This document shows, one piece after another, positions 60,155 through 64,000 of a DNA stretch of 64,000 bases. Within the stretch, counting starts at the first letter, position 1, and the number at the start of each line of letters is the position of its first letter. The stretch spans positions 1,798,001 to 1,862,000 of the forward strand of contig OZ345372.1 in the NCBI GenBank assembly GCA_977006965.1. Direction: 5' to 3'. The DNA comes from Phymatolithon calcareum (Eukaryota > Rhodophyta > Florideophyceae > Hapalidiales). The notes beneath the pieces are model-generated. The model searched no databases. It was not told where the DNA came from and saw only the letters and a list, made by a program, of their open reading frames with translations. The translations under genes and the position numbers were made by a program.

Positions 60155-62437
60155 AAAACTACACGTTCATCCCTGTGTCAGGATTAATTCTGCGATGCTA
60201 ACTCGCCCAGAACTGTCGTCGTCGTAGGAACAGCCGCATTCTGCGAGTGTTTCAATAGTCAGCTGCAGCTGGCTTATATCCCTGGAACGGATACGTCAAC
60301 GCGAACATCACCATCGCGCATGACCGGTCGACAACACTAGTTTTATCCTGCGAAAGCGCACTTCGTCATCGAGACGCATTCGGACTTTATAACCACCGAA
60401 ATATGCAGTTATGAGGCCATCTGAAAGTGATCAACCGGCGGTTCCGCGGGCTACTTGGTGCAGCCTAAGTCCATTGCTCCTGCGCCAACCATGGTTTTTT
60501 CTCATACCACCAGTAGGTTTTTTTCCCTGTCAGAACAGGTTCATATACGGTGCTGCGACTCCAGTGCACTCTAATCGTTTTATTCCTCGACATGGAACCT
60601 AAAATATGGCCCATCATATGGTCTTATATTGAAATACATTCCATCCCCGGTGGGGATGCTCTTACACTGGGCTAATTATTTTGCAATTTATTCTCCTTTT
60701 TGTGATTTTTAGACAAAAAACATCGGAGACGCAAACGGTGCCTGCCCATAGTGTTCGACGGTTATTTATGAACAAACTCGCAGTATGGTATAACGCTGCA
60801 TTAGGTATAGCTTCAAAGAGTGGTTAAGCGGTACCTGTTTTTGAATCAACGTGGGTACAAATATGCTATCAACGATTGTGGTGTTGAGCACTACCTTACG
60901 TGATACCGTGGCGGTTGTAGTATAGCGGATTCCCAGTTGGACCTGCTATAATTGCGCTACGGGATTGCAGCCCCGAAGCGCGATATGTGGGGCAGAGCGT
61001 GTATAAGGCGAGGGTTTGACTGAATGTGTAGCGAGGGATGACCGGCGTGGAACGCCAGGTGGAATGCGTGTCACTCACCGGGAGAAGTGCGAACAGGTCT
61101 GTACGGCGCCTCATCCAGTGACGTGGGCAAACTCGGAGGTAGCGCTCCTTGCTGCGAAGTGCCCAGCTCAGGTGGAGGACCTAGAAGGTCAATAGCCGCT
61201 GGAGCAGCAGCAGTAGTCCCGAAGACCTTCTCTGCGAAGCCGAGCTAACCGGTACTCGTCGCTCGGCTGACTGTGCCAGACGAAAGGCGACTACTGTAAA
61301 TCTAAGTCCAGATTAATCTAAGATGTGTCATACACCGATTATTGCGGTGGTCCCCAGTGGATCAGTGGGCCGGATGAGTCGAGAAATCCCTTCGGTGGCG
61401 AAAGTCCGCTCTACTACAGCGGTAATGTTCATCTCATCTGAAAAAGTACAATTGCAGATATCCGTCAAACTATCGCTCGGGATGTATCGGGGATGTTATC
61501 ACCTGAAAAACGGATGGAAACTAATACAGAGAAAATTTCTGGAAAGATATTGTGCTAGAAGTACCGAGGAAGCTATGGCATTGGAGTTGTAGAGATGTTT
61601 GCATCAGGGACTATGACAATTCATTTAATTGTAAAATATCACTATCAGAACTCACAGAATATTCAGGGATTTTTCATCCACGTGAGTTCGTACTAAAGAG
61701 ACAGGGATCGCAGTAGAACCGTTGAAAGTATTACTCACACAGATAATTTACGTGGATATTAGCGGGACTACTACATGTGGTCCTTGCAGGGACACCCGAT
61801 AATCTGCAATCAGAACAATTTGAAACACAACACAAATTAGGTTAGATATTGCACCTGGAGAAGAGAAGTGATGGGTACAGAGGCTTACATATAATGGTTG
61901 GCGGTGGAACGACTCTTCCAACGTATATCGTGGAGGCCGCCGGGAGCTGCAAAAATTAGTACAAGTGAATAAGGTAGTCAATATCAACTCAGCAAAGCTT
62001 GGTCAATGTGAAGCGGCTGCGTACGATGCATCGGAAATGGACAAAGATGCCTACTATCAAGAAGTCCTGCCTGCGTAAAAATCTGATATAAAGAAAAAGA
62101 TGGTGGAATAATTAAGCCGCAAATGAGAAACGTTTTGTGTTAGACTCGTGCGCAGAGGATTGAGAGCGCAAGCTACGAGAAGTAAACTTACACATATTCG
62201 GAACACGAGAGCAGTCTTTTTCCTTAGTCCGGCGTGTGTCTGCAAAAGTGATGCTTTTATGTCCACAAAGTCAAAGGAGATTCGTTGGACATGTCAAGAC
62301 CTTACGCAGACGATGGCGGTGCAGCACATACTTGAGCTGTTAAGTAGCTGCAATCTAAGAAACGTAACCAAAGATCTGCACTGCAGGGCGGCGGCCACGC
62401 ACGCCGCTGATTTGAACGATTTTGGGCTACTAATCGT

Positions 62438-62579
62438 GATTCATAAACACAACCTACGCCGTGGCGCCTGCAGGCAATGTTTATGAATCAATCATGGTGC
62501 TATTCGTGGCACTATGCGCAGCCACGCATACTCTATTGGCTGAAAGTATTACTCCGGGAACAGTTTCAGCCAATAGAGT
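62438..62579. repeat. Two adjacent hairpins (11-bp and 16-bp perfect arms)
   Basis: gattcataaac (62438-62448) pairs with gtttatgaatc (62479-62489), with ggcgcc and cctgcagg palindromes in the loop. 40 nt further, actctattggctgaaa (62530-62545) pairs with 62564-62579 across an 18-nt loop. Confidence 0.85.
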
Positions 62580-63168
62580 TAGTATGTATGTCTCGTAGAG
62601 CTCAGTGATCTTTCATAGTTTGGGAAGAGCTGCAGAGCGCCTCACAAGAATTGTCTATCTCACCAGTCCTGAGCGCGGATAATGATATGATGGCCTTTTG
62701 GTGAAGTAGTGATTGTAGGTTGTCGACTGAAGTTACAGGAGGCGAAAGGTGAGTTGGTTTCCAACATAAAACCGTGCAGTCCGCCAAAACTCAGTTGCGT
62801 GATACTGTATGCTTGACATCGCTAAGGATATCAAGCGTACTGTACATGAACCGCAAATGAGAAACTAAGATAGCAAAATAAATGATACTAAAAATGAGTG
62901 TGAAGTGTCGGAGAAATTGGACTTGAAATACTGATTGTATTACATTCGATGGTACTTTCTATGGTATCATGACATGTAGGCTTCAGAGTCCTGTTTTATT
63001 TCTATTTTCAAATGAACCGACTAAGACAATAATTGTACTATCACTATTGATACGTTCACAAGTCACTTTGCAGTGCTACCAAAATCAGTGAGGTGGCAAT
63101 GCATTCTGGACACGTACTGCAGACTCTGATACGGCATTCCCTTGAGTATCTCACATATTAATTTCCAG

Positions 63169-64000
63169 GAAATGGGTACAGAGAGAATCAAGAAACGAAG
63201 AAGTCGAAATCGCTTTCATTCTCTTCCTCTGGATCCCACGTCAATTCTCGGGCCACAGGGATCCTCATCCAGAACTTATCTTCAATTGAGCTTGAGACGT
63301 CTTTATCTGCTCCGACTAAACTTGGTCTCGCGACAGCAGAGTCCGCATCTGCTGTACACGAGGACTTCCCATCTCTACTCCATGATTCCTTTTATGGCGA
63401 CGACCGCAGTCAAGATGGCGAAGAATCCGGCGTCGACGACATCCTTCCCCGGCATGATTTAAAGCTGACTCCAATGGACGCTCCAATGATGCCTCCTACT
63501 AACGGAAGCCAGGAATCATCTTTAGTTCCTCTCCTTTTGCCCAGCTGGCAAGTAATTTGGGACATTCTCGTGGCAGATGATACGCTACAAACGACGAATG
63601 AAATATATCAATCCATACGTACAGATGCTGACACGTTTTCTAGGATTGGATTTCGTCACTGGCGAACAATTATCAGTGATAATGACTAAGGGTATAATGC
63701 AACTAATCGGTTTTCCTGCCTACCATATTTCAGCACACTGCACCAAAAATTCAAGCCAATTTTACTTGATCATTTGGCGACAAAAGGACTGAACCACCTC
63801 GAGAACGTAAACCCGAGAGCGGCGGGGTCCCCGTGCTCGTCGTACACTGAAAATGGAGACCCATTATGCCATATTCGAGTCGTCTTACCGAGCGAATATG
63901 CACGCGCTGATATGGCGACGGCCACTGTCTTCGACGAAATGAAGTCTACAAGTTTGGCGTCAATCACAGCCGGAATCGGCATTGCAGCGGTTGTAGCGAC
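63169..64000 (+). pseudogene. Partial unrecognised gene with one in-frame stop, continues off the edge
   Basis: One frame is open from a splice-acceptor-like TTTCCAG (63162-63168) to 63686 and again from 63690 to the window end. Its only stop is TAA at 63687-63689. A second acceptor-like ATTTCAG ends at 63733, so the stop might lie in an intron (no good donor in matching phase found), or the gene may carry a nonsense mutation. The translated parts look like protein: SFSSSGSHV, a Ser/Glu-rich acidic stretch (YGDDRSQDGEESGVDD), LPSWQVIWDILVADDTLQ, then KPILLDHLATKGLNHLENV, and a hydrophobic end (LASITAGIGIAAVVA) that could be a membrane segment. No family recognised. Confidence 0.4.

Larger units (their letters stand above)
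58308..63168. other. 4.9-kb intergenic region with hairpins, no gene seen
   Basis: Short frames only, none recognised. Hairpins lie at 59097-59189, 60133-60154, 62438-62579 and a weaker one near 62811-62836 (gcttgacatc/gatatcaagc). A GC-richer part at 60900-61300 may be an old coding relic but shows no motif. Confidence 0.45.

Noticed and set aside
59895-60155. 86-codon frame MGRIDPLHD...
   Set aside because: Looks mildly protein-like but has no motif, no neighbour context and no continuation in other frames; left out.
1-64000. CRISPR arrays, rRNA genes, bacterial operons
   Set aside because: No regularly spaced direct repeats, no rRNA-like segments, and the spliced genes with organelle leaders show nuclear eukaryotic DNA.

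Overview
This is a nuclear eukaryotic window. Genes are sparse and mostly intronless. The few introns I can place are short (81-138 bp, plus one possible 45 bp case) with GT-AG ends. Several products carry plastid- or mitochondrion-type leaders, including a thylakoid-lumen FKBP with a twin-arginine signal. Decayed retroelements fill much of the space between gene islands. This fits a florideophyte red alga of the Chondrus type. That assignment is inference from architecture, not from a search.

Layout. 1-5376: a palindrome and an intact 1452-residue membrane/Sel1-repeat protein. 5628-9376: a large disordered protein on the minus strand with possible extra 3' exons. 13.3-21.7 kb: a conserved housekeeping island with an ArfGAP, an isoamyl-acetate-esterase-like SGNH hydrolase, an immunophilin-type TPR protein, a spliced mitoribosomal mS26-like protein, and a PH-domain protein kinase with a synuclein/LEA-like 11-mer repeat tail. 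22-29 kb: relics of a Mutator-like transposase and a LINE, a SAP plus piggyBac-type zinc-ribbon gene, and hairpins. 29.5-35.4 kb: a minus-strand element bounded by about 130-bp direct repeats. It carries a GC-rich ORF, a protease-like ORF and an integrase zinc-finger remnant, and in antisense a broken DOMON/copper-monooxygenase/Hint gene. 35.45-38.6 kb: a compact island of HIT hydrolase, lumenal FKBP, a small membrane protein and a DnaJ-type zinc-finger protein, all with organelle-leader-like N-termini. 39-48 kb: LINE remains and two decayed paralogues of the first gene, one split by a 365-bp retroposed insertion with a 16-bp target duplication. 50.2-53.2 kb: the catalytic subunit of Rab3GAP, overlapping a coiled-coil ORF tail to tail. 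53.8-58.3 kb: a decayed Copia element. 58.3-63.1 kb: no gene recognised, several hairpins. 63.2 kb to the edge: an open frame with one stop, continuing off the window.

Two themes stand out. First, perfect or near-perfect palindromes and hairpins recur between genes, often as adjacent pairs and twice at the borders of a displaced gene. Second, transposition has captured, duplicated and broken host genes. The conserved cytosolic genes point to vesicle traffic (ArfGAP, Rab3GAP) and chaperone/signalling roles. The 35-38 kb island looks like organelle protein maintenance.

Starts were set to the first plausible ATG. Where the open frame extends upstream only through GTG or TTG codons, I did not use them.
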